Shown: positions 10,021 through 18,795 of the stretch, one piece after another
How the letters are laid out: every line of letters starts with the position of its first letter
Position numbering within the stretch: the stretch's first letter is position 1
Assembly: GCF_038967635.1 (NCBI RefSeq)
Contig: NZ_CP152413.1
Span: 124,001-188,000 of the forward strand
Source: Bradyrhizobium sp. B124
GTDB taxonomy: Bacteria > Pseudomonadota > Alphaproteobacteria > Rhizobiales > Xanthobacteraceae
DNA: 64,000 bases
Direction of reading: 5' to 3'
The notes under the pieces: generated by a model
The model's input: only the letters and a program-made list of their open reading frames with translations
The model's database searches: none
What the model was told of the DNA's origin: nothing
Made by a program: the position numbers and the translations under genes

Positions 10021-10235
10021 GCAGTCGGCAACTGCGGCCGCGAAGGCGCCGCCCGGGCCATCAGGCTGCTGCGGACCAGGCTGAGGGGATCGCGGCCTCC
10101 ACGACAGCGTCGGTCCGAACTCGGCGGCCAGTGCGCCTGCACGAGCCTCTATGGCTGGATCTGGACGCCTGGACCGGGAGCAGACCGCGATCTTCCCATG
10201 TGCCTGGCAGTTCGGAAGGCGCCGCGGCCAATATC

Positions 10236-11402
10236 TCAATTTGCGTTTGCTGCCCCGAAGAGCCGCAGCTTCTTTTTTGGAAGGTTCATAGCGATCGTTC
10301 GCAGCGTTCGTTTGGCATCGCGGAGCTTGGCCTCGATGTGGCGTTCTGGACCGTCTCTGCCAATTGCGATCCACTTCATCGCATACTCGCTGTTTGCAAG
10401 ATGGGCCTTGTGTCCAGCCCCACCAGCCAGGAAGTCGTAGCCGCTTTCCCCGCGTGAGATGCTGTCCTCAATAGCCAGCACGTGGCTCACGAGCCCGGGC
10501 TTAATGCGGCCATCGCTCTCGTAAAGAAAGCCGCTTTGGTAGTTCAGGACACGGCCGTCATGCACGAAATTGTACACGACCCCGATCGTCTGGTCGCCAA
10601 CCAGCGTCCGTGAGATGCGGACCGCTCCTGTGGGAATCCCGCGCGCGATCAACTCCTCGTGGAACGGACGGAAGCCCGGATTGGCGAAAGCCCCTTTGCG
10701 CCCCCATCGCGACCGATGAAAGTCGCTCAGCAAATCGAACGCAGCCAGGGCCTCCGCCGTCGTTTCCATGATCCGGAATTCAAGGGGGCCTCGTTCGGCG
10801 TACAACCTCATGGCACGGCTCACGGCCTGGCGCGTACTGCGGCCCAGTGTGGCGCGGTAATCCTTCTTTTGCTCACGGGCCTTGGCGAAATCAACCCATA
10901 AGGCCGTATCGGCCTGCTTCACCTCGCTAACGAGCCCAGCCTTGCCCGCGGCGCGGCAAGCGGCCAACTCGAGGTCCGCATCAATTCCGGAGAGCACCAG
11001 CTGATCCGCGCGGCGCAAGCGGGACGTCAAAGCGTCGAGACCTGCCGGAATAATGGTGTCCGGTTGTTCTGCAAGGATACTATTGCACTCGATGAACAGC
11101 CGGTCGAAGCGGGTATCTCCGGATTCATTGAGCAGCCAGCGTGCCCGCGCATGCGGCCCAAGTCTCCAGGCTCTCCGCCGGCAGATGATCGCCAATCCGA
11201 CGATCTTGCCTGACGACCGAGCTACGAGGACATGCGGTTGCGTGCCATCCGGAATATGCCGTAGCCAGGTGCCGATCCAGAGCCAGGACAAGAAGAACGA
11301 GTGAGTGGCCCGAGCTTCGAGCTCCTTCCACGCGGTTTCAAGCCAGGCAATGCTCTCCAGAGCCTCCAGGCTGACATCGGTGACGGCATCAGGCATGCTC
11401 AT
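10236..11402 (-). CDS. CelD/BcsL-family GNAT-type acetyltransferase
   Basis: The 388-residue product has the layout of the CelD/BcsL (Acetyltransf_6) family found in cellulose and exopolysaccharide clusters. An N-terminal part has FFLSWLWIGTWLRHI and VLVARSSGKIVGLAIICRR; the C-terminal GNAT-like fold includes FDLLSDFHRSRWGRKGAFANPGFRPFHEEL, VYNFVHDGRVLNYQSGFLYE and SGYDFLAGGAGHKAHLANSEYAMKW (given here in parts of the reading frame). Members are thought to acylate sugars or polysaccharides in the cytoplasm. It stands alone on the minus strand, convergent with asnB. The acyl donor and acceptor cannot be read from sequence; an acceptor in the local exopolysaccharide is a guess from context. Confidence 0.75.
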   Translation of the reverse strand: MSMPDAVTDVSLEALESIAWLETAWKELEARATHSFFLSWLWIGTWLRHIPDGTQPHVLVARSSGKIVGLAIICRRRAWRLGPHARARWLLNESGDTRFDRLFIECNSILAEQPDTIIPAGLDALTSRLRRADQLVLSGIDADLELAACRAAGKAGLVSEVKQADTALWVDFAKAREQKKDYRATLGRSTRQAVSRAMRLYAERGPLEFRIMETTAEALAAFDLLSDFHRSRWGRKGAFANPGFRPFHEELIARGIPTGAVRISRTLVGDQTIGVVYNFVHDGRVLNYQSGFLYESDGRIKPGLVSHVLAIEDSISRGESGYDFLAGGAGHKAHLANSEYAMKWIAIGRDGPERHIEAKLRDAKRTLRTIAMNLPKKKLRLFGAANAN

Positions 11403-11836
11403 TCTTGTTCAACGCCAGAGGACCGCAAGCGCGCTTTGATGAGAGAACAAGGATCGTGCTGCAATGATCGCGCATAATCCCATGATCGGGCGGGCCTGCT
11501 CACACACGAATCCTTCTGGCGGCCACGCCATTGGGCGTCTGTGACCGTCGCCTCGGCCGGGCGGATGGCGGTACTATATCTGGAATTCGACCTATGTGCG
11601 GACCCTTTCTGGTTACCCACTCCTGCGACTTGTGCCTTCGGCGCGACTGTGCCGAGGGAGGCTGTGACCGGCCAGCTTTCGGCTGGCGCCGGCGCTCCGA
11701 CTTTGACTGCGCCCTCTCACCGTGACCTGCCATGTCTGCCCGTTACGTGCTGCCAGCGGCGGCGCGGCCGGCACGATACGCTCGGGCGGCTATCGCGCTT
11801 CGATCGCGCTATTTCCGCAATTGTGAGATAGAACGA
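11403..11836. other. Interval without a recognisable gene
   Basis: Short overlapping frames exist on both strands but none has a ribosome binding site plus a protein-like sequence. It probably contains the promoter of the minus-strand acetyltransferase gene. Confidence 0.4.
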
Positions 11837-12595
11837 CTACGATGGTCGGGATAGAGCCTGGACCGATGCCAGGAACGCTCCGAGCTGCTCGACCAAATCC
11901 GCGGCGATCGACTTGTCGACCATCAGAATTGTGGTGCCCGGTGTTTTGTCGGATGACCAGGCGCCCTGAGCGGAGATCGCAGCATGATCGGAACGGACCT
12001 TCACAAGCACGCGAACTCTCTCTACGTTGAGACGCTCGCCGACGAGATTGGTTCCTTCCACAGAGCCGCCAGCAGTTTGCCTGCCGACTGCGACGGGCGA
12101 GACCTCTAGTATCGCCTGGGCCAACCAGATCGCATGCTTGTAGGGAATCGTCCAAATTGCCGAGCCATGATCGGCGTCAACGTCGACTCTAAATGCCAGT
12201 CCGTCATCGGAAGTCTCAATCCCGCGAAAACCCGTGATGGTTTGTCGGTCAAGCGTGCCGTCTCGATTGGTCAACGCGGGCCTCAATTTTGCTTTCGCGA
12301 TAGTGAGCGTTGCTATTCCGAATTCAACCTGTTTTCGAGTGAGCTGATCGCTCCGTAATTGGGCGGGACCGTCGCTCCCTAGGCTGGAGCGGCGATCCCT
12401 TATCGCACGATAAGTTTGGCCGGGGTGTGGGTGTCCGCCAATCCGCACGACTGAGGACACGGTAAATCGGCAAATGCCTGCGGCAAATTGCCATTCTGAA
12501 CTAGTCCTAACTAAGAGGTTCAACAGGACGTAGCCTCTTGGGGCAAAGGTATTAGCGCGCTGCAAAAATTGCGAAATCCTGGTGACGAAATTCAA
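11837..12595 (-). CDS. Hypothetical protein, start uncertain
   Basis: A long minus-strand frame of up to 252 residues. Its C-terminal ~130 residues look like a folded protein (GFRGIETSDDGLAFRVDVDADHG, IWTIPYKHAIWLAQAILE, TTILMVDKSIAADLVEQLGAFL). The first ~110 residues are less protein-like and the upstream-most TTG has no good ribosome binding site, so the true gene may be shorter, beginning around 12310. I do not recognise a family. The composition is less GC-rich than the catabolic half of the window, in keeping with an accessory origin. Confidence 0.45.
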   Translation of the reverse strand: MNFVTRISQFLQRANTFAPRGYVLLNLLVRTSSEWQFAAGICRFTVSSVVRIGGHPHPGQTYRAIRDRRSSLGSDGPAQLRSDQLTRKQVEFGIATLTIAKAKLRPALTNRDGTLDRQTITGFRGIETSDDGLAFRVDVDADHGSAIWTIPYKHAIWLAQAILEVSPVAVGRQTAGGSVEGTNLVGERLNVERVRVLVKVRSDHAAISAQGAWSSDKTPGTTILMVDKSIAADLVEQLGAFLASVQALSRPS

Positions 12596-12773
12596 GGGAG
12601 AGACGTAAAGTCATTGGTCGAGGTTGACCGCTACAACCTCCGAAGCCCCATAGCCCCAGCCCCCCTGAACTAGGGCTCCCCGCGCCACGGACGTCGCTGC
12701 TTGGTCCACCGTGGGCGCATTTTGACCCTGGCGACGCCCGCGAGGATCCAGTCGTCGCCTGGCCGCGACAATG

Positions 12774-12801
12774 AAGAGGCCGCCAAGTGAGGCGACCTTA
12801 C
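12774..12801. repeat. Degenerate copy of a GGCCGCC hairpin element
   Basis: GAGGCCGCCAAGTGAGGCGACC with its flanks AATGAAGA and TTAC matches the better-formed hairpin at 13709-13732. The arms here carry a mismatch. Its function is unknown; it may be an old terminator or a dispersed palindrome. Confidence 0.45.
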
Positions 12802-12939
12802 ATTCCCGCGCAAATGCAGCTTTCAACCACTCCAGCACGATGGCTGAAATACGGACAGCGCCCCGCTCGGTGCTGTCCAAGTTAGGTCACTCGCACGAGC
12901 GGATTAGGCCATTGGCGCACCATCATTGGAACAACAATA

Positions 12940-13032
12940 CCCCGTGTAACTCCGACGGGGTGAGTTCAGGCCCTAAGCCTTGCACCCCGGTAACGGCCCC
13001 GGTCTATCGCCCAGATCGGGGCTGTTTCTTTT
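12940..13032 (+). ncRNA. Possible small RNA 3' end: hairpin plus Rho-independent terminator
   Basis: CCCCGT at 12940-12945 pairs with ACGGGG at 12955-12960. GCCCCGGTCT at 12996-13005 pairs with AGATCGGGGC at 13013-13022 with one GU pair, followed by TGTTTCTTTT. The second structure is a classical intrinsic terminator, but no + strand coding gene ends before it. A short non-coding transcript starting between ~12800 and 12930 would explain this; no promoter is obvious. The interval 12596-13281 otherwise holds no convincing gene. Confidence 0.35.
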
Positions 13033-13281
13033 CGGCGGAGCAGCGGCGTAGCCGCCCATCGCGGCATGTGCACGCTATGGGCGTCGAATTCTCTCCATCG
13101 CGGGCAAAGGGGCGGCATCTGCAGAAAGAGAGAGCAGGGGCGTGGGGCTGGTCGGCTCCGGCTCCAATTGGCTCGCAGCGCAAAGCTGCGTCGCCGGCTT
13201 CGAATTGGTCGCGGCGCCTCGATCGTTAGTAGAAGCGCAATCTTTCTCCCGCAGCATCGTTCAAATTTGCATTGGTTATTG

Positions 13282-13548
13282 ATGGGCTCGGAAATGATTA
13301 CTTTTCCCGACAGGCGAAAGTCTGTGCGTAATCCATCGCTGGACAACGCCTTGATCAGGTTTGGTGACTTGGCGCTGTGCTGTATCGTTGGTGACATCAC
13401 GGAGAACGGTGCGGCGCTGAAGGCGGATGATCCGCCATCACCTCTTCCCGACCATTTCACGCTGATCGTTCCACCTAGCAAGACTTACTCGTGCAACGTC
13501 GTTTGGCGAAGAGGTGCATGGGTTGGTGTCGTGTTCGTTACTGAATGA
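13282..13548 (+). CDS. PilZ-domain protein, small
   Basis: An 88-residue protein starting MGSEMITFPDRRKSVR, with the PilZ arrangement of an Arg-rich N-terminal motif (RRKSVRNP), a D-x-[ST]-x-x-G-A motif (GDITENGAAL) and a terminal beta strand CNVVWRRGAWVGVVF. PilZ proteins bind cyclic di-GMP and often control exopolysaccharide or motility, consistent with the surface-polysaccharide context. The frame is open further upstream, but residues before 13282 are not protein-like; a second Met at 13294 is an alternative start. The N-terminal R-x-x-x-R is partly intact, so ligand binding is likely but not certain. Confidence 0.75.
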   Translation: MGSEMITFPDRRKSVRNPSLDNALIRFGDLALCCIVGDITENGAALKADDPPSPLPDHFTLIVPPSKTYSCNVVWRRGAWVGVVFVTE

Positions 13549-13699
13549 AGCGAGCAACCACGACTTCAGATATCCTGGGCAATTTGCGGAGAGCTGACAG
13601 CGCCGCTCGTCTCAGCAAAGGCAGTCATGCCAGCCAGAGGCTGAGGTAGGCGCGACCAACGTAGGTGATGAAGCCTCGGCATAGAGTACCGGGCGGAAC

Positions 13700-13732
13700 C
13701 AAATGAAGAAGGCCGCCAAATCAGGCGGCCTT
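13700..13732 (-). terminator. Intrinsic terminator for the minus-strand gene at 13764-13964
   Basis: AAGGCCGCC at 13709-13717 and GGCGGCCTT at 13724-13732 form a 9-bp perfect stem with a 6-base loop. On the minus strand it is followed by CTTCATTTGG, a moderately U-rich tail, and lies about 30 bases after the stop of the small gene. Confidence 0.65.
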
Positions 13733-13763
13733 ACCCTGCAGTCCTAGGATTGGTTTCCGACAT

Positions 13764-13964
13764 TCAATTGGGCGCTAGTCCCGGCGAGGACAGCCTGCCG
13801 CTCAAATGTGCACTTGTCTCTGCGTATCGGGCGAGCTTTAGCAGCGCTTCCTTGGCTGCACACGGGGCAAGGGCTGCGGCCTCGTTCCGCAACTCTCTAG
13901 CTCGCTCTGCGAGCCGTGCCTCGAGAGTATCCCTCTGAACCACGCGTTGGCGTAATTGTCCCAT
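13764..13964 (-). CDS. Small conserved hypothetical protein of Bradyrhizobium type
   Basis: The 66-residue product begins MGQLRQRVVQRDTLEARLAE, is rich in Arg, Glu and Ala and predicted mostly helical (ARELRNEAAALAP, KEALLKLARYAETSAHLSGRL), ending SPGLAPN. From memory this matches a small family common in Bradyrhizobium genomes with unknown function. GAGGG precedes the ATG by 7 bases, which decides this start over the longer frame beginning at 14174. A good terminator follows. Confidence 0.7.
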   Translation of the reverse strand: MGQLRQRVVQRDTLEARLAERARELRNEAAALAPCAAKEALLKLARYAETSAHLSGRLSSPGLAPN

Positions 13965-14548
13965 GCGCTTTCCCTCGACAGGTCCCCACCCGGAACTTAC
14001 GATTCCAAGCTTTAACAGCGCGTAAAAGCTCCCCTGGAGGAAGGCGTTCTGTGACGCCAAGACGGCGCCAAGAGGGCACCAAATGGGATAAATTGCGAAT
14101 TGCCTGGCAAAGCACAGATTTTGCTGAAGGCCGAGGGGGAGGGGGCGAGCGCTACACGTCTCCGGACCTTTCAAGCCAGCTAAATGTCTCTGTTCTGATA
14201 CGGCATCTGGCGGTTGAGAGCGTGCTCCATGACCCAGCGAGTCATTCCGGCGCGGGAGTTGTCGTTTTCATGCCGAATCAAGCGTCGCTCGCGCCTGCTT
14301 TGAATTACGATACCCGGGCGATGGAGTTCGTTACACATGGGTGTGTCGAACTCGCAACGTCTCAATAGTTTCGCTGGGTATCGGACGTGTTTGGGCTTCA
14401 CGTCGTTGCTAATTCATCGTCTAATGATGACGGACCTTCGGCGGCGATTTTATTTCCAAGACGTTCATTTGAGATCGGGTCCAGGAGGTCGCTGTCCAGC
14501 GCCAGCGGCCTCTTCGTTTTGCTTCATTGAATTGCAAAGGACCGTCCG
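13965..14548. other. Interval without a recognisable gene
   Basis: A minus-strand frame at 14180-14401 (73 residues, RRERRLIRHENDNSRAGMTR in its middle) is open, but I do not recognise it and it has no clear ribosome binding site. Nothing else is supported. Confidence 0.35.
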
Positions 14549-14641
14549 ATGCCGATACAGGTGTGGGCCGTTGCCGCTTCGATCGGCTGGACAGCCGTTG
14601 TGGGCACGATGCTGCTGTATATGATTTTCGGCCCCGGCTAG
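14549..14641 (+). CDS. Very small membrane peptide (30 aa)
   Basis: MPIQVWAVAASIGWTAVV followed by GTMLLYMIFGPG and a TAG stop. Almost the whole peptide is one hydrophobic segment, long enough to cross the membrane. AAAGGA lies 7 bases before the ATG. Short length makes chance occurrence possible, but hydrophobicity and the ribosome binding site argue for a real gene. Function unknown. Confidence 0.45.
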   Translation: MPIQVWAVAASIGWTAVVGTMLLYMIFGPG

Positions 14642-14844
14642 TTCGACGACGCTGCGATGGGTCGCGTTACTGGTGTACGACCGTCGGCAGGGGGCACTAC
14701 CGCGACATGGCAGTGTGTGGATCCCGCTCTTGAGCTTGCTTCAGCGCTGGCACCGGCCAAAATGCTCAGGCCTCTCGATTATCCGCGGAATTTTAGCCTA
14801 ACGGCAGGCATGGGCCGTGCTTCTCATTGTCGCCATGCTAGCTC

Positions 14845-15068
14845 ATTTTTTTCGCCATACTCCCTAATTAACCAATCAAGCCTAGCAGTCGGGGGGCAAT
14901 CCCACTGCAACGATATGTGTTGGCGGTCACCGCGATACATCGGAAGTCTGCTCGCGGCACAAGGTGTTGCGAGCATGTGGTATGTCGCGCGCCTTCGCGA
15001 TGCGCGGCAGTGGAATTCCCTTGTAAACGTCAAAAGAGAAGAATCTCTGCGACCCACGGAGGTCTGAA
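14845..15068 (+). repeat. Upstream element, copy B
   Basis: This ~224-base leader corresponds base for base, with scattered changes, to 1104-1326. It includes the T-run, GCCATACTCCCTAATTAACC, the CGCGCGCCTTCGCGATGCGC block and the GGAGG ribosome binding site before TTG. The CAGTCGGGGGG-CAAT part is also found ahead of the exporter at 3404-3470. Confidence 0.8.
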
Positions 15069-16301
15069 TTGGATACGACCGGGACAATCACATCATTTTC
15101 GTCCACACCGATGACGAGGTTTTCGATCGGTGGCGACGTCTACGGAGTGCAGGATGCGAGCACGAGCTACAGCCTGACCAATCCTGACTCACAAACTCTG
15201 CGCTTCCAAGTCCAGCAGGGTGATCATGCCTGGTACGACAGCTCATCCGTCGACCGCTCCGAGGTTTCAGCCGCGGTCAACATTCCCGGCGGCACTCCGC
15301 TCAACTTGAATTATCAGTTCATGGTGGAGGCAAATGGCCCAAATGGGTCATTTGCGAATACCGCAGATGGCTGGTTCATCGTCGGCCAAATGCACAATGA
15401 TGATAACGCGAGCGGAGTGGGCACCTCACCGCCGTTTGCGATCCAGCTTGTTGGCGATCATCTGCAGGTTGTCGCCAGATATGTCGCTCCGGGTCAGGAT
15501 CCGAGCAACGGGGCCGGTAACGTGCAGATGCTCACGCTCTGGACCGACCCCAATCCAATCCAGACGGGTGTCTATAACAACATTCAAATACAGGCCGACG
15601 TTTCGAACACCGGTGGCGGGTATTTGAAGGTCTCGATCAACGGGACACAGGTCGTGAACTACAGCGGTCCCTTGGGTTATGGGCAGGCCACCAATTGGGA
15701 ATACGGGGTCTATCGGTCGTCGGCGCCCGAGACCGTCGCTGTCGATTACCGAAACATGACGCTGTTGACGGGGGCGTCGGCGACCGTCACGTCGCCGTCA
15801 ACTCCGACACAGCCAACCACACCGACCACGACCCCAACTACGGTCACCAGCCCGACCACCATTGTCGCGCCTGCTGTAGCACAGGACACCACTTCGCCGG
15901 CGGCCGCGATAGCCGCCCCGGCGGCAGCCGTTACAGCGGCCGACCCCAGCGCTCTAGGCGCCATGGGAGCCATGGGAGCTATGGGAGCCATGGGAATGGC
16001 GCCGACGTCGGCGTCCGGTTGGTCGACGCCAACGACCGGCGTACCCACTGGAAGCCCGGCAGGCCTGGATCTTACGCGTTTTGGATTTGACGCCGGTACG
16101 CTGGCAACCGCCGCGCCGCAGACGACCAGTTGGTGGGGAGATCAAGGCACGGCCGCCGCATCTCAGGCAAGCAACAGCTATGCGCTGCTGAACCAGTATC
16201 TGGCGGGTAGCTCGGGTGGGGCCAATGGCGGCATGATCGCTGTAGCGATGAGTGGCCCTGCCTGGACACAGAACTCGTTCCTGACCAAGCCTCAGAGCTA
16301 A
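15069..16301 (+). CDS. Secreted polysaccharide-lyase-like protein, type I secretion cargo B
   Basis: TTG start at 15069 preceded by GGAGG; 410 residues. Residues 1-236 differ from cargo A at only about 20 positions, showing a recent duplication or gene conversion. The rest differs: a Pro/Thr linker (~238-268), an Ala-rich stretch, four consecutive GAM triplets (~297-311), then a C-terminal end (YALLNQYLAGSSGGANGG to NSFLTKPQS) aligned with the end of cargo A. Cargo B lacks the Ig-like and third domains of A. No signal peptide. Export through the ABC/HlyD pair at 3643-7798 and cleavage of a polysaccharide are inferred from family and context. Confidence 0.8.
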   Translation: MDTTGTITSFSSTPMTRFSIGGDVYGVQDASTSYSLTNPDSQTLRFQVQQGDHAWYDSSSVDRSEVSAAVNIPGGTPLNLNYQFMVEANGPNGSFANTADGWFIVGQMHNDDNASGVGTSPPFAIQLVGDHLQVVARYVAPGQDPSNGAGNVQMLTLWTDPNPIQTGVYNNIQIQADVSNTGGGYLKVSINGTQVVNYSGPLGYGQATNWEYGVYRSSAPETVAVDYRNMTLLTGASATVTSPSTPTQPTTPTTTPTTVTSPTTIVAPAVAQDTTSPAAAIAAPAAAVTAADPSALGAMGAMGAMGAMGMAPTSASGWSTPTTGVPTGSPAGLDLTRFGFDAGTLATAAPQTTSWWGDQGTAAASQASNSYALLNQYLAGSSGGANGGMIAVAMSGPAWTQNSFLTKPQS

Positions 16302-16442
16302 AGGACTGCCGGTCCGCGCGGGGTTTATCTGCGCGAGGCCGGTTCTCCTACGCGGCGCCTCAGGCAAATCGGCCGTTCTTGGCCCAACGGGTTCGCATGT
16401 GAGACCCGCTCTCGCGGTCTTGCCCGTGATCTTTTTGCGTAC

Positions 16443-16470
16443 CACAGGCCGGCCCGATGTCCGGCCTGTG
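16443..16470. terminator. Perfect 10-bp hairpin without U-tract
   Basis: CACAGGCCGG at 16443-16452 is complementary to 16461-16470 with an 8-base loop. Neither strand has a T-run after it, so it may be a weak terminator for cargo B or a protein-binding palindrome. The surrounding 16302-16820 has no recognisable gene. Confidence 0.4.
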
Positions 16471-16820
16471 TCACTTGGCCCTGGTGAAGCATTGGTCGTC
16501 GATCTTCTCGATGTCGATCCGCTCGTCCCGACGGGCTCGAATGTTCGAGAGTGGGGTGGTCGCGCCGGCGCGAGCGGTCCCTGAAGCGTTCTTCAGTTTT
16601 TCGCGAGGCGAAACAGCAAGGGCCGGGGGCGATACTGAAGCAAAACGTTTGCCGGCGACCGCAGCAAGTGAAGCGCGTTGCCCAACCGTCCAGCCTCGTT
16701 GTTCGGCGTCCTTCAGTGCGGATCTTCGATTACCAAAATGAGTACCGCATATTAGGTCAGCAAAACTTCCCGAAAGCAGTCAAACCTCGCTGCTGACCTG
16801 GAGCATCCCTGGAGAGGACT

Positions 16821-17000
16821 GTGGATCGGCTGGCTATCATCGCACTCGCGATCGTAATCGCGGGGCTTCTGAGCGGCGGCGTCTATTCGGTGTCGAGTTC
16901 AGGCCTCAGCACTGCAATAGTCATCAATCGCTTCACCGGCGCAGCGTGGTCGTGCAGCGTCGTTTGCGAACTCATCGAAACACGCCGGAATTCAAAATGA
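16821..17000 (+). CDS. Small membrane-anchored hypothetical protein (59 aa)
   Basis: GTG start with GGAGAGGA 2-9 bases upstream. The product begins MDRLAIIALAIVIAGLLSGG, a single N-terminal membrane segment, then VYSVSSSGLSTAIVINRFTG, AAWSCSVVCELIETR and ends NSK. The NRFTG and two-Cys tail resemble small Bradyrhizobium proteins of unknown function as far as I recall. Likely inner-membrane anchored with a short soluble tail. Confidence 0.6.
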   Translation: MDRLAIIALAIVIAGLLSGGVYSVSSSGLSTAIVINRFTGAAWSCSVVCELIETRRNSK

Positions 17001-17525
17001 GGCATTTTGGCCTCGACGCGCGCATGATCTGCTGCGCCAGGCACGCCGGACTGATTTCGCCGATGCGGAGAGCTTACACGTCATCGTAGGTTGGGGCGCG
17101 GATCTGGGCTGGGGCCAGCGTCTTGACAGGTCTGGCCTAAATCACGAGGCAGGTTATGGCTCAACCTGAGAACGGCATAGCCGCGCCTACGGCGGTCGCT
17201 GGCTCGTTTTATCACCGGACAGACAATTCCTTCGGGAAACGTTGGTTGTGGCCATTGGCTGCCTCCGCAAGAGAGACGATAAGCCGTTCCTCGACAAGAC
17301 CGACGACAACGTATCCTCAAACCACGCCGAACTGTCCTCGGCTTTCAGGAGGGCCCCGGAAGAGGGACGCTCGGCAGGACCAAGCGGCAGCGCGAGGCCG
17401 CCGCCCCGGGCGGTCTGGAGGCGACACGGCCGGCCTGTCAGGCCGCTGTACCGCGCCTGCACCCGACGACCCCGCGGAATCCGGCGTGGTGACGACTATT
17501 CGGGTCCCAGAGAGGCTCTTGCCAT
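17001..17525. other. Interval without a recognisable gene
   Basis: Three overlapping frames are open on both strands but have low-complexity Arg/Pro/Ser translations typical of shadow frames. No promoter or hairpin is clear. Confidence 0.4.
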
Positions 17526-18536
17526 CTAGCTGCCGCGATAGCCGTTCGGGTTCTGCATCTGCCAGCGCCAATGATCTGTACACATCTGTGTCAGTGATCG
17601 CCTTGAGGTCCAGCCCAGCAGATTTTTGGCGAGCGTCGGATCCGCGTAACAGGTGGCGACATCGCCGCTCCTGCGTTGGTCAATCACATACGGAACTGGC
17701 CGGCCACTCACGGTCTCGAACGTCTTGATCACCTCCAGGACGCTGCTGCCGCTTCCTGTTCCGAGATTGACGGTCAGAATGCCGGGGTGTCTCAGCTCGC
17801 TCAAGGCGCTCAGATGTCCGGATGCAAGATCGACGACATGAATGAAGTCGCGGATGCCGGTGCCATCCGGAGTATCGTAGTCATCTCCCCAAACTTGCAG
17901 CTTCTCACGTCGCCCGATGGCGACTTGCGCCACAAGCGGCAACAAATTGTTGGGCACGCCGAGCGGGTCTTCTCCGATAAGCCCGCTTTCGTGTGCGCCA
18001 ACGGGATTGAAGTAGCGCAGGATGGCGATCCGCCAATCGCTGTCGGACCGATAGAGATCCCTTAGGATCTCTTCGACAAAATACTTTGTGCGACCATACG
18101 GATTTATTGGTCCTACGGGATGTTTCTCGTCCAGCGGCAGGTATGCGGGCGTGCCGTAAACCGTTGCGGACGAACTGAAGACCAGCGTTTTCACATCGGC
18201 ACGCGACATCGCCGACACGAGCCGCATCGTCCCCACGACGTTGTTTTGGTAATACGTCATGGGTTGAGTGCCGGACTCACCGACCGCCTTGAGCCCGGCG
18301 AGGTGAATGACCGCGGTCACGCCGTGGGTGCGCAGGATCTCGTAAATCGCGTCCTCATCGCAGATATCGATCTGCCGGAATACGAGCGATCGCCCGCAGA
18401 TGGCCTGTACCCGTTCGAGCGATGCGCGATTGCTGTTGCAGAGATTGTCGACCGCAACGACATCCAGCCCGGAGTCGAGTAGGGCGACCGCAATATGGGA
18501 CCCGATATAGCCGGCGCCTCCGGTCAACAGGATCAT
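17526..18536 (-). CDS. galE: UDP-glucose 4-epimerase
   Basis: 336 residues, full family length. The NAD-binding GGAGYIGSH motif is at residues 6-14, NLCNSNRASLERV follows, and the catalytic set is SSSATVYG with Y-x-x-x-K as YGRTK. LRYFNPVGAHESGLIGEDPLG and GTGIRDFIHVVDLA are typical GalE blocks. It interconverts UDP-glucose and UDP-galactose in the cytosol, supplying galactose for exopolysaccharide or lipopolysaccharide. It is alone on the minus strand downstream of a LuxR-type gene, 259 bases apart, so it probably has its own promoter. Context fits the polysaccharide theme of this half. Confidence 0.93.
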   Translation of the reverse strand: MILLTGGAGYIGSHIAVALLDSGLDVVAVDNLCNSNRASLERVQAICGRSLVFRQIDICDEDAIYEILRTHGVTAVIHLAGLKAVGESGTQPMTYYQNNVVGTMRLVSAMSRADVKTLVFSSSATVYGTPAYLPLDEKHPVGPINPYGRTKYFVEEILRDLYRSDSDWRIAILRYFNPVGAHESGLIGEDPLGVPNNLLPLVAQVAIGRREKLQVWGDDYDTPDGTGIRDFIHVVDLASGHLSALSELRHPGILTVNLGTGSGSSVLEVIKTFETVSGRPVPYVIDQRRSGDVATCYADPTLAKNLLGWTSRRSLTQMCTDHWRWQMQNPNGYRGS

Positions 18537-18648
18537 TCTGATTCCATTTCCATTCCGCGTCTGCCCGCGAAATCTGAGATCGCGACGACGACTCCAGCCC
18601 GTGGTGACAGACCGAAATCAAGACGATACGCGCACGATCACCGGGGAT

Positions 18649-18670
18649 TTGTAGTTGTAGTTGTAGTTGT
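18649..18670. repeat. TTGTAG hexamer microsatellite, three copies
   Basis: TTGTAG occurs three times in tandem at 18649-18666, followed by TTGT. It lies upstream of galE in the gap after the LuxR-type gene. Copy number could vary, but any effect on galE is speculative. Confidence 0.6.
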
Positions 18671-18795
18671 CCTGGCAACGCCCGCGTCAAGCGTTTGCGC
18701 TGACACCAAAGCGGCCGGCACCAATGGTGCCGATCGCCACATCGATGAATGCCGCATCCAACGATGTGGCACGGACTTCAGCTCGAGATATCCGG

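Noticed and set aside
12611..12880. 89-codon minus-strand frame
   Set aside because: Overlaps the degenerate hairpin element, no recognisable family and no good start signal; too weak to call.
17156..17728. 190-codon + strand frame overlapping the galE 3' end
   Set aside because: Overlaps a certain gene, Arg/Ser/Pro-rich translation, no ribosome binding site.
18649..18670. Possible phase-variation tract at the TTGTAG repeat
   Set aside because: Only three hexamer copies and in a non-coding gap; no evidence that it changes expression.
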